From the NCBI RefSeq assembly GCF_022014235.1, contig NZ_JAKLTD010000003.1, positions 20,685-84,684 on the forward strand: a DNA stretch of 64,000 bases. The letters run 5' to 3'. Below, one piece after another: positions 28,697 through 38,914 of the stretch (position 1 is its first letter; every line of letters starts with the position of its first letter). The translations under genes were made by a program, and so were the position numbers. Below the pieces are notes generated by a model. The model did not search any database and was not told the origin of the DNA. It saw only the letters and a list, made by a program, of their open reading frames with translations. This DNA comes from Methanothermobacter sp. K4. GTDB lineage: Archaea; Methanobacteriota; Methanobacteria; Methanobacteriales; Methanothermobacteraceae.

Positions 28697-29947
28697 GTGG
28701 AAAGTATAATTGAAGATGTTCGAGTAAGAAAAATTCTTGACAGCAGGGGAAACCCAACAGTTGAGGTTGATGTTATAACCTGGAACGGCTTTGGAAGGGC
28801 GGCGGCCCCCAGCGGTGCAAGTACAGGTTCCAGGGAGGTCACCGCATTCCCATCAGGTGGAGTTGATGAGATCATAACAGAGGTTGAGGATATAATCTCA
28901 TCAGAACTCATAGGGATGGATGCCGTTGACCTGCAGGACATAGACCTCGTTTTAAAGGAGATTGATGGAACCGAGAACCTCTCATCACTTGGGGGAAACA
29001 CTGTGGTGGCTGTCTCAATGGCAACCGCCAGGGCGGCTGCTTCATCGTACAACATGCCCCTCTACAGGTTCCTTGGCGGTAACCTTGCAACTGCCATACC
29101 ATACCCCCTGGGTAACATGATAAACGGGGGAGCCCATGCCGGAGAGAACGCACCCGACATACAGGAGTTCCTCGTGGTGCCTGTGGGTGCGGAGGACATA
29201 ACCGAGGCGGTATTTGCAAATGCAGCAGTCCATAAGAGGATAAGGGAACTCATACAGAAAAAGGACCCCTCCTTCACGGGGGGTAAGGGTGATGAGGGAG
29301 GATGGGTGCCGAGCCTATCAAACCATGATGCCCTGGAGATACAGGTAAAAGCCTGTGAGGAGGTCACAGATGAACTCGGCGTTGAGGTAAGGCCATCACT
29401 GGACCTGGCAGCAAGTGAATTCTGGGACCCCGAGACAGAAAAATACGTCTACAAACAGGAGAAGGTCCAGAAGGACACCGGTGAACAGATAGAGTTTGTC
29501 AGGGAGATCATCGAGACCTACGACATGTACTATGTTGAGGACCCCTTCCATGAGGGTGACTTCGAAGGATTCTCTGAACTCACATCACTTGTAGGGGACC
29601 GCTGCATAATCTGCGGTGACGACATCTTTGTAACCAACAGGGAGATACTCAGGGAGGGCATAGAGATGGGTGCCGCCAATGGTATAATAATCAAACCAAA
29701 CCAGATAGGCACACTCACAGACACCTACCTGACAGTCAAACTTGCCCTTGAGAACCGTTACACACCTGTGGTCTCCCACAGGTCAGGTGAGACAACAGAT
29801 GATACAATAGCCCACCTTGCAGTGGCATTCGGCGCACCACTCATCAAGACAGGTGCCATAGGCGGCGAGAGGATAGCCAAACTGAATGAACTCATACGCA
29901 TACAGGAAGAGATTCCATATTCCACCATGGCTGAACTGCCATTTTAA
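28697..29947 (+). CDS. eno: Enolase
   Basis: Interconverts 2-phosphoglycerate and phosphoenolpyruvate, here mainly for gluconeogenesis. GTG start after GAGGTG. At 416 aa it shows [45 protein letters not shown] with the catalytic Lys, and [11 protein letters not shown] with the active-site His. Clustering with rpoN, rpoK and rps2 is normal for euryarchaea. Confidence 0.96.
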   Translation: MESIIEDVRVRKILDSRGNPTVEVDVITWNGFGRAAAPSGASTGSREVTAFPSGGVDEIITEVEDIISSELIGMDAVDLQDIDLVLKEIDGTENLSSLGGNTVVAVSMATARAAASSYNMPLYRFLGGNLATAIPYPLGNMINGGAHAGENAPDIQEFLVVPVGAEDITEAVFANAAVHKRIRELIQKKDPSFTGGKGDEGGWVPSLSNHDALEIQVKACEEVTDELGVEVRPSLDLAASEFWDPETEKYVYKQEKVQKDTGEQIEFVREIIETYDMYYVEDPFHEGDFEGFSELTSLVGDRCIICGDDIFVTNREILREGIEMGAANGIIIKPNQIGTLTDTYLTVKLALENRYTPVVSHRSGETTDDTIAHLAVAFGAPLIKTGAIGGERIAKLNELIRIQEEIPYSTMAELPF

Positions 29948-29971
29948 CATCAAACTTACTGAGGTGATATA

Positions 29972-30568
29972 TTGTCAGAACTACTGATACCACTAGACAA
30001 ATACCTTGCAGCAGGACTGCACATTGGAACACAGCAGAAAACAGCTGATATGGAGAAATACATCTACCGTGTAAGATCAGATGGACTCTACGTCCTTGAT
30101 ATAAGGAAAACAAATGACAGGATAATAGCGGCCTCAAAGTTCCTTGCAAAGTATGAGCCAGACGATATACTGGCCGTATCAACCAGGCAGTATGGACAGG
30201 AACCTGTCAGGAAATTCGGTGAGGTGACAGGTGCAAGGACAATACCAGGCAGATTCATCCCGGGGACACTGACAAACCCCAACTATTCCAAGTTCATTGA
30301 ACCACAGGTGCTGGTTGCCACCGATCCAAGATCAGATTCACAGGCAATAGTCGAGGCCAAACAGATAGGCCTGCCTGTCGTGGCACTCTGCGACACAGAG
30401 AACCTCCTTGGAAATGTTGACATTGCAATACCCGTCAACAACAAGGGCCGTAAGGCCATAGCCCTTGTATACTGGCTCCTGGCAAGGCAGCTGCTCAGGG
30501 AGAAGGGTGTGCTCAAGGAGGATGAGGACCTGGATGTGCCTCCCACTGAATTCGAACTGAAAATTTAG
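29972..30568 (+). CDS. rps2: 30S ribosomal protein S2
   Basis: TTG start at 29972 after GAGGTGAT. The 198-aa product has [19 protein letters not shown] and [18 protein letters not shown], matching archaeal S2 (SA in eukaryotes). It bridges the head and body of the small subunit. Confidence 0.96.
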   Translation: MSELLIPLDKYLAAGLHIGTQQKTADMEKYIYRVRSDGLYVLDIRKTNDRIIAASKFLAKYEPDDILAVSTRQYGQEPVRKFGEVTGARTIPGRFIPGTLTNPNYSKFIEPQVLVATDPRSDSQAIVEAKQIGLPVVALCDTENLLGNVDIAIPVNNKGRKAIALVYWLLARQLLREKGVLKEDEDLDVPPTEFELKI

Positions 30569-30577
30569 AGTGGTTCT

Positions 30578-31420
30578 ATGATAAGAAGACCTGCAGTGGC
30601 GGGAGCTTTCTATGAGCGGGACCCTGCAGCGCTCAGAAGGCGAATCGAATGGTGCTTCAACCATGAACTGGGGCCAGGTGGCCTGCCAGTCAGGGGTTCC
30701 GCCAGGAACATGAAGGGGGTGATCGCCCCCCACGCAGGTTACATGTACTCAGGACCTGTGGCAGCCCACGCCTACCATGAGCTGGTATCAGATGGTATAC
30801 CGGAAACATTCGTGATAATCTGCCCCAACCACACGGGCATGGGGTCAGGGGTCTCACTGATGCAGAGGGGAGCATGGGAAACACCCCTCGGTGTCGTGGA
30901 TATTGACAGTGAACTTGCAGAGGCCATTGTGAGGGAATCAGGCATCATTGATATTGACGGGACCGCCCACCTTGGAGAGCACAGCTGTGAGGTCCATGTA
31001 CCATTCATCCAGTACTTCACAGATAAATTCAGGATAGTCCCCATTACCATGTGGATGCAGGACCAGGAGACAGCCACAGACGTTGGACATGCAGTGGCGG
31101 CAGCGATTGAGAGGACAGAAAGGGATGCGGTGGTCATTGCAAGCACTGACTTCACCCACTACAGCCCCGCCGATGTTGCCGGCTCCATCGACAGCAGGAT
31201 AATTGAGAGGATAACCGAAATGGACGATACCGGCATGTACGGCGTTATCACAGAACTCAATGCAACCATGTGTGGTTACGGGCCAGTGGCAGCCAGCATC
31301 ACAGCATCCAGGATGCTCGGCGCCAGTGAGTGCAGGCTGTTAAAGTATGCCACGAGTGGTGATATAACAGGGGACCAGAGTTCAGTTGTGGGCTACGCCT
31401 CCCTTGTCCTGAGAGGCTGA
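30578..31420 (+). CDS. MEMO1 family protein (AmmeMemoRadiSam protein B)
   Basis: A 280-aa protein related to extradiol dioxygenases and human MEMO1. Visible are MIRRPAVAGAFYERDP, IAPHAGYMYSGPVAAH with conserved His, ICPNHTGMG, HSCEVHVPFIQY and ASTDFTHYSP. In other genomes this family pairs with AMMECR1 and a radical SAM protein, but neither is adjacent here. Enzymatic activity is uncertain. Part of the conserved S2-MEMO-mevalonate kinase block. Confidence 0.88.
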   Translation: MIRRPAVAGAFYERDPAALRRRIEWCFNHELGPGGLPVRGSARNMKGVIAPHAGYMYSGPVAAHAYHELVSDGIPETFVIICPNHTGMGSGVSLMQRGAWETPLGVVDIDSELAEAIVRESGIIDIDGTAHLGEHSCEVHVPFIQYFTDKFRIVPITMWMQDQETATDVGHAVAAAIERTERDAVVIASTDFTHYSPADVAGSIDSRIIERITEMDDTGMYGVITELNATMCGYGPVAASITASRMLGASECRLLKYATSGDITGDQSSVVGYASLVLRG

Positions 31421-31430
31421 GGGTGAAACC

Positions 31431-32348
31431 TTGAAGTCACGGGCATCAGCACCTGCCAAGGCCATTCTTTTTGGTGAACATGCCGTTGTATATGGTAAAC
31501 CTGCTATTGCGGCTGCAATAGATAGAAGGGTGACTGTAACCCTGGGGGATTCATCTGAAAACCGGGTTACCATACCATCACTGGGAGTTGATTTCAGGTC
31601 TGAATCCAGCCCCAGGGGGGGTATTCTTGACTACGTTGGGAGAACCCTCAAACTCTACCATGACGGCTCACCACTCAGTATCCAGATCGAAATGGAGATA
31701 CCTGTGGGGTCGGGCCTCGGCTCATCAGCGGCACTCACAGTTGCACTCATAGGGGCCCTTGATGGATACCATGGAAGGGAATCAGAACCTGAGGATACCG
31801 CGGCAAGGGCCCACAGGGTTGAACTCGAAGTCCAGGGAGCCGCAAGTCCCCTTGACACCACAGTGAGCACATATGGCGGCATGGTGTACCTTGACAGTCA
31901 GAGGAATGTGGAAAAATTTGATGCAGGGCTGCATGATCTTGTAATAGCGCACCTGGACCATTCAGGTGACACTGCAGAGATGGTTGCAGGTGTCGCAGAG
32001 CTCCGCAGCAGGTTCCCGGATGTCATGGATGGAATCATGGATGCGGTTGAAATGATAACCCTCAGGGCCTACAGGGCCCTCCTGAGTAACAGCCCGGAAC
32101 CCATAGGGGACCTCATGAACATAAACCAGGGGCTCCTTGACGCCATGGGCGTGTCCACAGGGGAACTTTCAATGATGGTCTATGAGGCCAGGAGGGCAGG
32201 CGCAGCAGGCTCCAAGATCACAGGTGCCGGCGGAGGCGGGAGCATAATAGCATACTGTCCTGGCTGCGCAGAAGAGGTTGCTGAGGCCCTCAACAGGAAC
32301 TGGAATGCAATGAAGGCCAGTTTTTCAGAAGAGGGTCTGATTCGATAA
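31431..32348 (+). CDS. mvk: Mevalonate kinase
   Basis: Phosphorylates mevalonate in isoprenoid synthesis. TTG start at 31431 after GAGGGTGA. The 305-aa GHMP kinase has the three family motifs: KAILFGEHAVVYGKP (N-terminal), PVGSGLGSSAAL (ATP loop) and KITGAGGGGSIIA (C-terminal). It sits next to isopentenyl phosphate kinase, consistent with the archaeal mevalonate pathway supplying membrane ether lipids. Confidence 0.95.
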   Translation: MKSRASAPAKAILFGEHAVVYGKPAIAAAIDRRVTVTLGDSSENRVTIPSLGVDFRSESSPRGGILDYVGRTLKLYHDGSPLSIQIEMEIPVGSGLGSSAALTVALIGALDGYHGRESEPEDTAARAHRVELEVQGAASPLDTTVSTYGGMVYLDSQRNVEKFDAGLHDLVIAHLDHSGDTAEMVAGVAELRSRFPDVMDGIMDAVEMITLRAYRALLSNSPEPIGDLMNINQGLLDAMGVSTGELSMMVYEARRAGAAGSKITGAGGGGSIIAYCPGCAEEVAEALNRNWNAMKASFSEEGLIR

Positions 32349-32377
32349 AAACTCTTATCACTTAAAGGGGCATCTTG

Positions 32378-33172
32378 ATGATCATTCTCAAAGTAGGTGG
32401 AAGTGTAATTACCAGAAAGGACTCTGAGGAACCTGAGATAGATGCGGAAAACCTTCAGAGGATAGCCTCAGAGATCTCAGACGCTTCACCATCATCACTC
32501 ATGATAATACATGGGGCCGGATCATTCGGCCACCCATTCGCAGGAAAATACAGGATAGGATCTGAAATAAAGGATGAGGAGGAATTCAGAAAGCGGAGAT
32601 TTGGATCCGCACTCACACAGAACTGGGTCAGGAAACTCAACACATACATATGTGACGCTCTCCTTGGTGAGGGAATACCGGCGGTCTCCATGCCCCCATC
32701 AGCATTCATAAGGGCTGAGAATGGCCGCATCAGGGATGCTGATCTTTCAATGATAAAATCCTACCTGGAGGAGGGGATGGTCCCTGTAAGTTACGGTGAC
32801 GTGGTCCTTGATTCAAACACCAGCGTGAGGTTCTCTGTGATATCCGGGGACCAACTCATAAACCACTTTTCCATCAGGTTAAGGCCAGAGAGGGTCATAC
32901 TGGGAACAGATGTGGACGGGGTTTACACCAGAAATCCAAAGAAATACCCTGATGCAAGGCTTCTTGATGTTATAGGATCCCTTGATGACCTCGAATCCCT
33001 TGATGGGACAGTGAACACCGATGTTACAGGTGGAATGGTTGGTAAGGTGAGGGAACTCCTGGTCCTCGCAGAGAGGGGTATAGAATCAGAGATAATAAAT
33101 GCAGGTGTGCCTGGAAATATCCTGAAGGCCCTCCGTGGAGAGGCTGTGAGGGGCACCAGGATCAGAAAATAG
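32378..33172 (+). CDS. ipk: Isopentenyl phosphate kinase
   Basis: Makes isopentenyl diphosphate from isopentenyl phosphate, the archaeal alternative to mevalonate diphosphate decarboxylation last. ATG 32378 (after AAAGGGGCATCTTG) gives 264 aa. Amino acid kinase fold with ILKVGGSVITRK at the N-terminus, HGAGSFGHPFAGKYR with the catalytic His at residue 52, and GTDVDGVYTRNPKK. From memory it is highly similar to the structurally characterised M. thermautotrophicus enzyme. A run of direct repeats follows the stop. Confidence 0.94.
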   Translation: MIILKVGGSVITRKDSEEPEIDAENLQRIASEISDASPSSLMIIHGAGSFGHPFAGKYRIGSEIKDEEEFRKRRFGSALTQNWVRKLNTYICDALLGEGIPAVSMPPSAFIRAENGRIRDADLSMIKSYLEEGMVPVSYGDVVLDSNTSVRFSVISGDQLINHFSIRLRPERVILGTDVDGVYTRNPKKYPDARLLDVIGSLDDLESLDGTVNTDVTGGMVGKVRELLVLAERGIESEIINAGVPGNILKALRGEAVRGTRIRK

Positions 33173-33183
33173 ATCATTCATAT

Positions 33184-33334
33184 CACGATCATAACCTGAT
33201 AGTTCAGGGTTACAATTGAAGGGAAAATTTGAAGGCCAGATCATAACGATTCAGATCATCAATTAAGGAATTAAAGACACGATCATAACCTGATAGTTCA
33301 GGGTTATCAATTAAGGGAAATTTGAAGGGCGTTA
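33184..33334 (+). repeat. Direct repeat pair, period 94 bp, in the ipk-fni gap
   Basis: Copy one (33184-33239) and copy two (33278-33334) share CACGATCATAACCTGATAG, TTCAGGGTTA, CAATT(G/A)A and GGGAAA(A)TTTGAAGG. A third, partial version (GATCATAAC...ATCAATTAAGG) lies between them at about 33240-33268. Each full copy contains AACCTGA...TCAGGGTT, an imperfect palindrome. It could be an operator or a duplicated terminator hairpin. Confidence 0.85.
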
Positions 33335-33336
33335 AA

Positions 33337-34383
33337 ATGATTTCGGATAGAAAACTGGAGCATTTAATCCTGTGCACAAGCTGTGACGTGGAGTACAGGA
33401 AGAGGACAGGGTTCGAGGAAATTGAAATAGTTCACAGGGCCATACCTGAGATAAACAGGGAAAAAATAGATATAGGCCTGGATTTCCTGGGTAAGGAGCT
33501 TTCATCACCCATAATGATAAGTGCAATCACTGGGGGCCACCCGGCAGCCCTCAAAATAAACAGAGAACTTGCAAGGGCCGCAGAGGAACTCGGAATTGCA
33601 CTTGGACTTGGAAGCCAGAGGGCCGGTGTTGAACACCCGGAGGTTGAGGAGACCTATAGCATAGCAAGGAGGGAGGCACCATCAGCTTTGCTCGTGGGTA
33701 ACATTGGAAGCTCCCACCTTGAATATGCAGAGAGGGCAGTTGAGATGATAGACGCGGATGCACTCGCAGTGCACCTCAACCCCCTACAGGAGTCAATACA
33801 ACCAGGAGGCGACGTGGACTCAAAAGGGGCCCTCGAATCCATATCAACGATTGTGGAGTCCATGGATGTCCCTGTAATGGTCAAGGAGACAGGTGCAGGT
33901 ATATCCTCAGAGGACGCCATAAAACTAGAAGCATGTGGAGTGGCGGCCATAGACGTTGCAGGTGCAGGCGGCACCAGCTGGGCCGCAGTTGAAACCTACC
34001 GTGCAGATGACAGATACATGGGTGAGCTGTTCTGGGACTGGGGAATACCCACCGCTGCAAGCACCGTGGAGGTTGCAGAGTCAGTGAACGTGCCCGTGAT
34101 CGCATCAGGGGGTATAAGAAGTGGAATTGACGCTGCAAAGGCCATAGCCCTCGGCGCAACGATGGCTGGAATAGCACTCCCGGTACTTGAAGCGGCAGCC
34201 CAGGGCTACAGGGCCGTTATGAAGGTAATTGAAAGGTTCAACGAGGCACTTAAAACCGCCATGTACCTTGCAGGTGCAGAAACACTTGACGATCTCAGAA
34301 ATTCACAGGTCATAATAATGGGCCGAACCAGAGAATGGCTAAATGAAAGGGGCTTTGAAACAATAAAATACGCCAGGAGGTAA
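33337..34383 (+). CDS. fni: Type 2 isopentenyl-diphosphate delta-isomerase
   Basis: An FMN-dependent TIM-barrel enzyme converting IPP to DMAPP. ATG 33337, after AAGGGCG, gives 348 aa; a TTG at 33322 falls within the repeat. Motifs: [55 protein letters not shown] and [14 protein letters not shown]. It links mevalonate kinase and IPK to the prenyl synthase IdsA downstream. Confidence 0.94.
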   Translation: MISDRKLEHLILCTSCDVEYRKRTGFEEIEIVHRAIPEINREKIDIGLDFLGKELSSPIMISAITGGHPAALKINRELARAAEELGIALGLGSQRAGVEHPEVEETYSIARREAPSALLVGNIGSSHLEYAERAVEMIDADALAVHLNPLQESIQPGGDVDSKGALESISTIVESMDVPVMVKETGAGISSEDAIKLEACGVAAIDVAGAGGTSWAAVETYRADDRYMGELFWDWGIPTAASTVEVAESVNVPVIASGGIRSGIDAAKAIALGATMAGIALPVLEAAAQGYRAVMKVIERFNEALKTAMYLAGAETLDDLRNSQVIIMGRTREWLNERGFETIKYARR

Positions 34384-34387
34384 TAAT

Positions 34388-35740
34388 TTGAGCGTAGAAG
34401 TAATAGCGATCGGCGGATACGAGGAAGTAGGTAAGAACATGTCCGCCGTTAAGGTGGGGGATGATGTTGTAATATTTGACATGGGGATTCACCTTGACAG
34501 GGTTCACATACATGAGGACACGGACATCGCAAGGATGCACAGCCTGGACCTCATAGAGAGGGGTGTCATACCGGATGATACACTCATGAAGGACGTTGAT
34601 GGGAAGGTCAGGGCAATAGTGTTCACACACGGTCACCTGGACCACATAGGGGCAGTTGCAAAGCTGGCCCACAGGTACCAGGCCCCCATAATAGCAACAC
34701 CCTACACAATAGCACTCATAGAGAGGACCATAAAGGCAGAGCGAAAGTTCAATGTCCTCAACACACTCCAGGTCCTCAATGCAGGGAAGAAGTGCCAGAT
34801 ATCCCCCGGGATAACACTGGAGTTCATACAGTCAACCCACAGTATACCACAGTCAGTCATAGCAGCACTCCACACACCTGAGGGTATAATAGTCTATGCA
34901 CTTGACTTCAAATTCGATGACCACCAGAAGATATCACCACCACCAGACTACCACCGCCTCAGGGAGCTTGGAAGGAAGGGAGTCCTTGCAATGATAGTTG
35001 AAACAACCAGGGCCAACGAGAAACAGGAGGTCAAGACACACTCAGAGAAGGTTGCAAGGATAGTCCTTGAGGATATAATGAAGAACCCCCTTGAGGAGAG
35101 GAATGGAATGATAGTGACCACCTTCTCCTCCCACATGGAGCGTATACAGGCCATAAGTGACATAGCATCACAGAGCGACAGGCAGATGCTCCTCCTTGGA
35201 AGGTCAATGGAGAGGTACTGTGGACTCGCAGAGGCCATGGGCATACTCAAACTCCCGGAGAACGCCAGCATATACGGGAGCCCCAAGGCTGTTAACAGGG
35301 CCCTTGCACGCGCAGAGGCAAAGCGTGAGGATTACCTCCTCATCACAACGGGTCACCAGGGGGAACCCGATGCGCTGCTGCCGAGGATAGCCAATGCAAA
35401 GACCCAGTTCAGGATAAAGAGGGGTGACAATGTGGTGATATCAGCCCCTGTCATACCCAACCCAATGAACGTTGCAAACAGGAACCTCATGGAGAGGCGC
35501 CTGGCATCAAGCGGTGCAAGGATCTACACAAATGCACACGTATCCGGGCATGCGGGAAGGGAGGACCACAGGGACTTCATAAGGATGCTCAACCCCATGC
35601 ACATAATACCCGCCCACGGCGACCTCAGCATGCTCTCGGCCTACGCCGAGATAGCAGAGGAGGAGGGCTACAAGCTGGGTAACGACATACACATCTTGAG
35701 GAATGGACAGGCACAGGTATTTAATGGAGGTATCCGATGA
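34388..35740 (+). CDS. rnj: Archaeal ribonuclease J
   Basis: A metallo-beta-lactamase/beta-CASP ribonuclease with 5'-3' exonuclease activity in the family. TTG start at 34388 after AGGAGGTAATAA, 450 aa. [14 protein letters not shown] near residue 80 is the zinc motif, with further HisAsp ligands at STHSIPQS and [10 protein letters not shown], and beta-CASP motifs in TFSSHMERI and [10 protein letters not shown]. It overlaps idsA by 4 nt, tying RNA decay to the isoprenoid operon. Confidence 0.93.
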   Translation: MSVEVIAIGGYEEVGKNMSAVKVGDDVVIFDMGIHLDRVHIHEDTDIARMHSLDLIERGVIPDDTLMKDVDGKVRAIVFTHGHLDHIGAVAKLAHRYQAPIIATPYTIALIERTIKAERKFNVLNTLQVLNAGKKCQISPGITLEFIQSTHSIPQSVIAALHTPEGIIVYALDFKFDDHQKISPPPDYHRLRELGRKGVLAMIVETTRANEKQEVKTHSEKVARIVLEDIMKNPLEERNGMIVTTFSSHMERIQAISDIASQSDRQMLLLGRSMERYCGLAEAMGILKLPENASIYGSPKAVNRALARAEAKREDYLLITTGHQGEPDALLPRIANAKTQFRIKRGDNVVISAPVIPNPMNVANRNLMERRLASSGARIYTNAHVSGHAGREDHRDFIRMLNPMHIIPAHGDLSMLSAYAEIAEEEGYKLGNDIHILRNGQAQVFNGGIR

Positions 35741-36714
35741 CGGAAGTATTAGATATTCTCAGAAAGTACTCTGAAGTGGCCGATAAGAGGATAATGGAGT
35801 GCATCAGCGACATAACACCTGATACACTCCTTAAGGCATCAGAACACCTCATAACAGAGGGTGGTAAGAAGATAAGACCTTCACTGGCACTCCTGAGCTG
35901 TGAGGCTGTAGGCGGAGACCCTGAGGACGCTGCAGGGGTGGCGGCGGCCATAGAACTGATTCACACATTCTCCCTCATCCACGACGATATAATGGATGAT
36001 GATGAGATGAGGCGCGGGGAACCCTCAGTCCATGTCATCTGGGGTGAACCCATGGCCATACTTGCAGGGGACGTCCTCTTCTCCAAGGCCTTCGAGGCTG
36101 TCATCAGGAACGGGGACTCAGAAAGGGTGAAGGATGCCCTCGCAGTGGTTGTTGACTCATGCGTTAAGATATGTGAGGGCCAGGCCCTTGACATGGGCTT
36201 TGAGGAGAGACTGGACGTCACAGAGGATGAGTACATGGAGATGATCTACAAGAAGACCGCAGCCCTCATCGCAGCAGCAACAAAGGCAGGAGCCATAATG
36301 GGTGGCGCATCAGAGAGAGAGGTTGAGGCCCTGGAGGACTACGGAAAATTCATTGGCCTGGCATTCCAGATCCACGACGACTACCTGGATGTGGTAAGTG
36401 ATGAGGAATCCCTGGGCAAACCTGTGGGTAGTGACATAGCAGAGGGTAAGATGACCCTCATGGTGGTCAAGGCCCTTGAGGGGGCATCAGAGGAGGACAG
36501 GGAGAGACTCATATCAATCCTTGGATCAGGCGATGAGGGCCTTGTCGCTGAGGCCATAGAGATCTTTGAACGCTACGGTGCAACCCAGTATGCCCATGAG
36601 GTGGCCCTTGACTATGTGAGGATGGCCAAGGAGCGCCTTGAGATACTTGAAGACTCAGATGCAAGGAAAGCCCTCATTAGGATAGCTGACTTTGTACTTG
36701 AAAGGGAACACTAG
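35737..36714 (+). CDS. idsA: Short-chain polyprenyl diphosphate synthase (FPP/GGPP)
   Basis: Condenses IPP with allylic diphosphates to give farnesyl and geranylgeranyl diphosphate for archaeol and caldarchaeol. At 325 aa, the first aspartate-rich motif is [12 protein letters not shown], preceded five residues upstream by Phe (HTFSLIHDD), the pattern of archaeal GGPP synthases, and the second is DDYLDV. Overlaps rnj (ATGA). In M. thermautotrophicus this enzyme is bifunctional. Confidence 0.95.
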   Translation: MTEVLDILRKYSEVADKRIMECISDITPDTLLKASEHLITEGGKKIRPSLALLSCEAVGGDPEDAAGVAAAIELIHTFSLIHDDIMDDDEMRRGEPSVHVIWGEPMAILAGDVLFSKAFEAVIRNGDSERVKDALAVVVDSCVKICEGQALDMGFEERLDVTEDEYMEMIYKKTAALIAAATKAGAIMGGASEREVEALEDYGKFIGLAFQIHDDYLDVVSDEESLGKPVGSDIAEGKMTLMVVKALEGASEEDRERLISILGSGDEGLVAEAIEIFERYGATQYAHEVALDYVRMAKERLEILEDSDARKALIRIADFVLEREH

Positions 36715-38376
36715 GTGATGACTGTGGAGGACCTCGTCTACCGCTACGCACTCATGAATGCGGTTAAGCACAGGGGAAAGGCAAACCCGGGCGCCGTCAT
36801 GGGGGCCGTTATGAGCAACGAACCTGAACTCAGAAGTAGGGCCCCCGAGGTCAAGGAGGCTGTTCAGGCTGCTGTTGAGAAGGTTAACAGTTTAACACCT
36901 GAGGAACAGCAGAGGGAAATGGAGAGGCTCGGCCTTGAAATCAGGGAGAGGAAGCAGAAGAAGAGGCGGGGACTCAGGGACCTCCCGGATGTTAAGGGTG
37001 AGGTTGTACTGAGGTTCGCCCCCAACCCCAGCGGACCACTCCACATAGGCCATGCAAGGGCAGCCATCCTCAACCATGAATACGCCAGGAGGTATGATGG
37101 CAGGCTAATACTCAGAATCGAGGACACCGACCCCCGAAGGGTTGACCCGGAGGCCTATGATATGATCCCCTCTGACCTGGAGTGGCTTGGTGTTGAATGG
37201 GATGAGACCGTCATCCAGAGCGACCGAATGGAGATCTACTATGAGTACACAGAGAGGCTCATAGAGAGGGGTGGAGCATACGTATGCACCTGTACCCCGG
37301 AGGCATTCAGGAAACTCAAAAATGAGGGGGAGGCCTGTCACTGCCGCGACCTGGGGGTCAGGGAGAACCTCCAGCGCTGGAGGGAGATGTTTGAGATGCC
37401 AGAGGGCTCAGCGGTTGTTAGGGTTAAGACGGACCTCCAGCACCCCAACCCCGCCATAAGGGACTGGATTTCAATGAGGATAGTGGAGGCAGAACACCCC
37501 CGCACAGGCAGACGCTACAGGGTGTACCCCATGATGAACTTCTCGGTTGCTGTGGACGACCACCTCCTCGGGGTGACCCATGTCCTCAGGGGCAAGGACC
37601 ACCTTGCAAACAGCGAAAAACAGGAGTACCTCTACAGGCACCTAGACTGGGGGCCCCCGGTATTCATACACTACGGACGCCTCAAGATGGATGACATTGC
37701 ACTGAGCACATCAGGGGCAAGAGAGGGGATAACCGCCGGTAAATACTCTGGCTGGGACGACCCCCGCCTTGGAACCATCAGGGCCATCGCAAGGAGGGGT
37801 GTGAGGCCAGAGGCGATAAGAAAACTCATGGTTGAGATCGGTGTCAAGATAGCAGACTCCACCATGAGCTGGAAGAAGATCTACGGTCTCAACAGGAACA
37901 TCCTGGAGGAAGAAGCCAGGAGGTACTTCTTCGCGGCAGACCCTGTCAGGTTCGAAATAGCTGGACTGCCAGAACCCATCAGGGTTGAAAGACCCCTGCA
38001 CCCTGATAAACCTGAACTGGGTAACCGGATCCTCGAGCTGAATGGGGACGTTTACCTCCCCAGGGGTGACCTCAGGGAGGGTCCTCTGAGGTTAATAGAT
38101 GCTGTTAACGTGATCTACTCTGATGGTGAACTCAGATACCACAGTGAGGGCATCGAGGAGGCAAGGGAGCTGGGGGCAGCCATGATACACTGGGTTCCAG
38201 CCGAATCAGCCCTCAAGGCAGTGGTCGTGATGCCTGACGCCTCAGAGGTTGAGGGTGTCATTGAGCATGATGCCTTAGAACTTGAGGTTGATGATGTGGT
38301 ACAGCTTGAAAGATTCGGCTTTGCCAGGCTGGATTCATCAGGCGAGAGACTGTTATTCTATTATGCCCATAAATGA
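36715..38376 (+). CDS. gltX: Glutamyl-tRNA synthetase
   Basis: A class I synthetase of the archaeal/eukaryal type, 553 aa from GTG 36715; ATG 36718 or GTG 36724, better spaced from AGGTGATG, are possible. PNPSGPLHIGHARA carries the HIGH motif, IEDTDPRRVDPEAYD follows, and MDDIALSTSG occupies the KMSKS position. Lacking a GlnRS, such organisms use a separate GluRS and amidotransferase. The C-terminal anticodon-binding beta barrels are of the GlnRS-like type. Confidence 0.95.
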   Translation: MMTVEDLVYRYALMNAVKHRGKANPGAVMGAVMSNEPELRSRAPEVKEAVQAAVEKVNSLTPEEQQREMERLGLEIRERKQKKRRGLRDLPDVKGEVVLRFAPNPSGPLHIGHARAAILNHEYARRYDGRLILRIEDTDPRRVDPEAYDMIPSDLEWLGVEWDETVIQSDRMEIYYEYTERLIERGGAYVCTCTPEAFRKLKNEGEACHCRDLGVRENLQRWREMFEMPEGSAVVRVKTDLQHPNPAIRDWISMRIVEAEHPRTGRRYRVYPMMNFSVAVDDHLLGVTHVLRGKDHLANSEKQEYLYRHLDWGPPVFIHYGRLKMDDIALSTSGAREGITAGKYSGWDDPRLGTIRAIARRGVRPEAIRKLMVEIGVKIADSTMSWKKIYGLNRNILEEEARRYFFAADPVRFEIAGLPEPIRVERPLHPDKPELGNRILELNGDVYLPRGDLREGPLRLIDAVNVIYSDGELRYHSEGIEEARELGAAMIHWVPAESALKAVVVMPDASEVEGVIEHDALELEVDDVVQLERFGFARLDSSGERLLFYYAHK

Positions 38377-38410
38377 ATGGGAACCTCTTTCAACCATTTT
38401 TCTTGAAGGC

Positions 38411-38504
38411 CTTTCAGTGGACAGATTAAACAGGTAGACGTCGAAGATGCACGGCTTGTCTGTGAGCAAGATCGTCTTTCAGTGGACAGATTAAACAGGT
38501 AGAC
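38411..38504 (+). repeat. 29-bp direct repeat pair with 36-bp spacer after gltX
   Basis: CTTTCAGTGGACAGATTAAA followed by CAGGTAGAC occurs at 38411-38439 and 38476-38504, exactly identical. The spacing looks CRISPR-like, but there are only two copies, no palindromic ends and no nearby cas genes. The pair fits better with the other short duplications next to stop codons in this window. Confidence 0.9.
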
Positions 38505-38520
38505 TCTACTGGGAGCACAC

Positions 38521-38535
38521 ATAAATTTAATTATA
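38521..38535 (+). promoter_or_regulatory. TATA box for the MNT/HEPN pair
   Basis: ATAAATTTAATTATAAT immediately precedes an ATG at 38536, so translation must begin at a later codon, 38596 or 38599. Confidence 0.5.
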
Positions 38536-38598
38536 ATGGCGAAAAGATCTGAAACTGTCAGTAGATCTTCGGGTTCATACTTCATTCTGGGGGTAATG

Positions 38599-38901
38599 AT
38601 GAACAGACTTGAACTTGCCAGGAAGTTTTCAGAGTCACTGAATTATCCTGAAATAGAAAAAATAATCCTTTTTGGGTCCGTTGCCAGGGGGGATGATAGC
38701 GAGGGCTCTGATATAGACATAATCATAATCTCCACAAAAAAAACTGAAATAAAGGATAAGGTCATAAGGAAGGCGCGTGATATACTCCTCAGCACAGGTG
38801 TCCATATCTCAGTTAAGGTCATTTCACCTGAGGAATACAGGCTTCTGGGGGACACCCATTTCATCTCCAGAATAAGGAAAGAGGGTGTGGTGCTTGGGTG
38901 A
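38599..38901 (+). CDS. MNT-type nucleotidyltransferase antitoxin
   Basis: A 100-aa minimal nucleotidyltransferase. GSVARGDDSEGSDIDIIII carries the GSx10DxD pattern of the fold. In MNT/HEPN systems this protein neutralises the HEPN RNase, in studied cases by transferring AMP residues to it. ATG 38599 lies 4 nt after GGGGGT; the ATG at 38536 overlaps the TATA box. It is followed by a HEPN gene 13 nt downstream. Confidence 0.82.
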   Translation: MNRLELARKFSESLNYPEIEKIILFGSVARGDDSEGSDIDIIIISTKKTEIKDKVIRKARDILLSTGVHISVKVISPEEYRLLGDTHFISRIRKEGVVLG

Positions 38902-38914
38902 TGAGAAAATTTTA

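Noticed and set aside
38411..38504. Minimal CRISPR array
   Set aside because: Only two repeats, no partial palindrome at the repeat ends, no leader and no cas genes; explained equally well as one of the stop-adjacent duplications.
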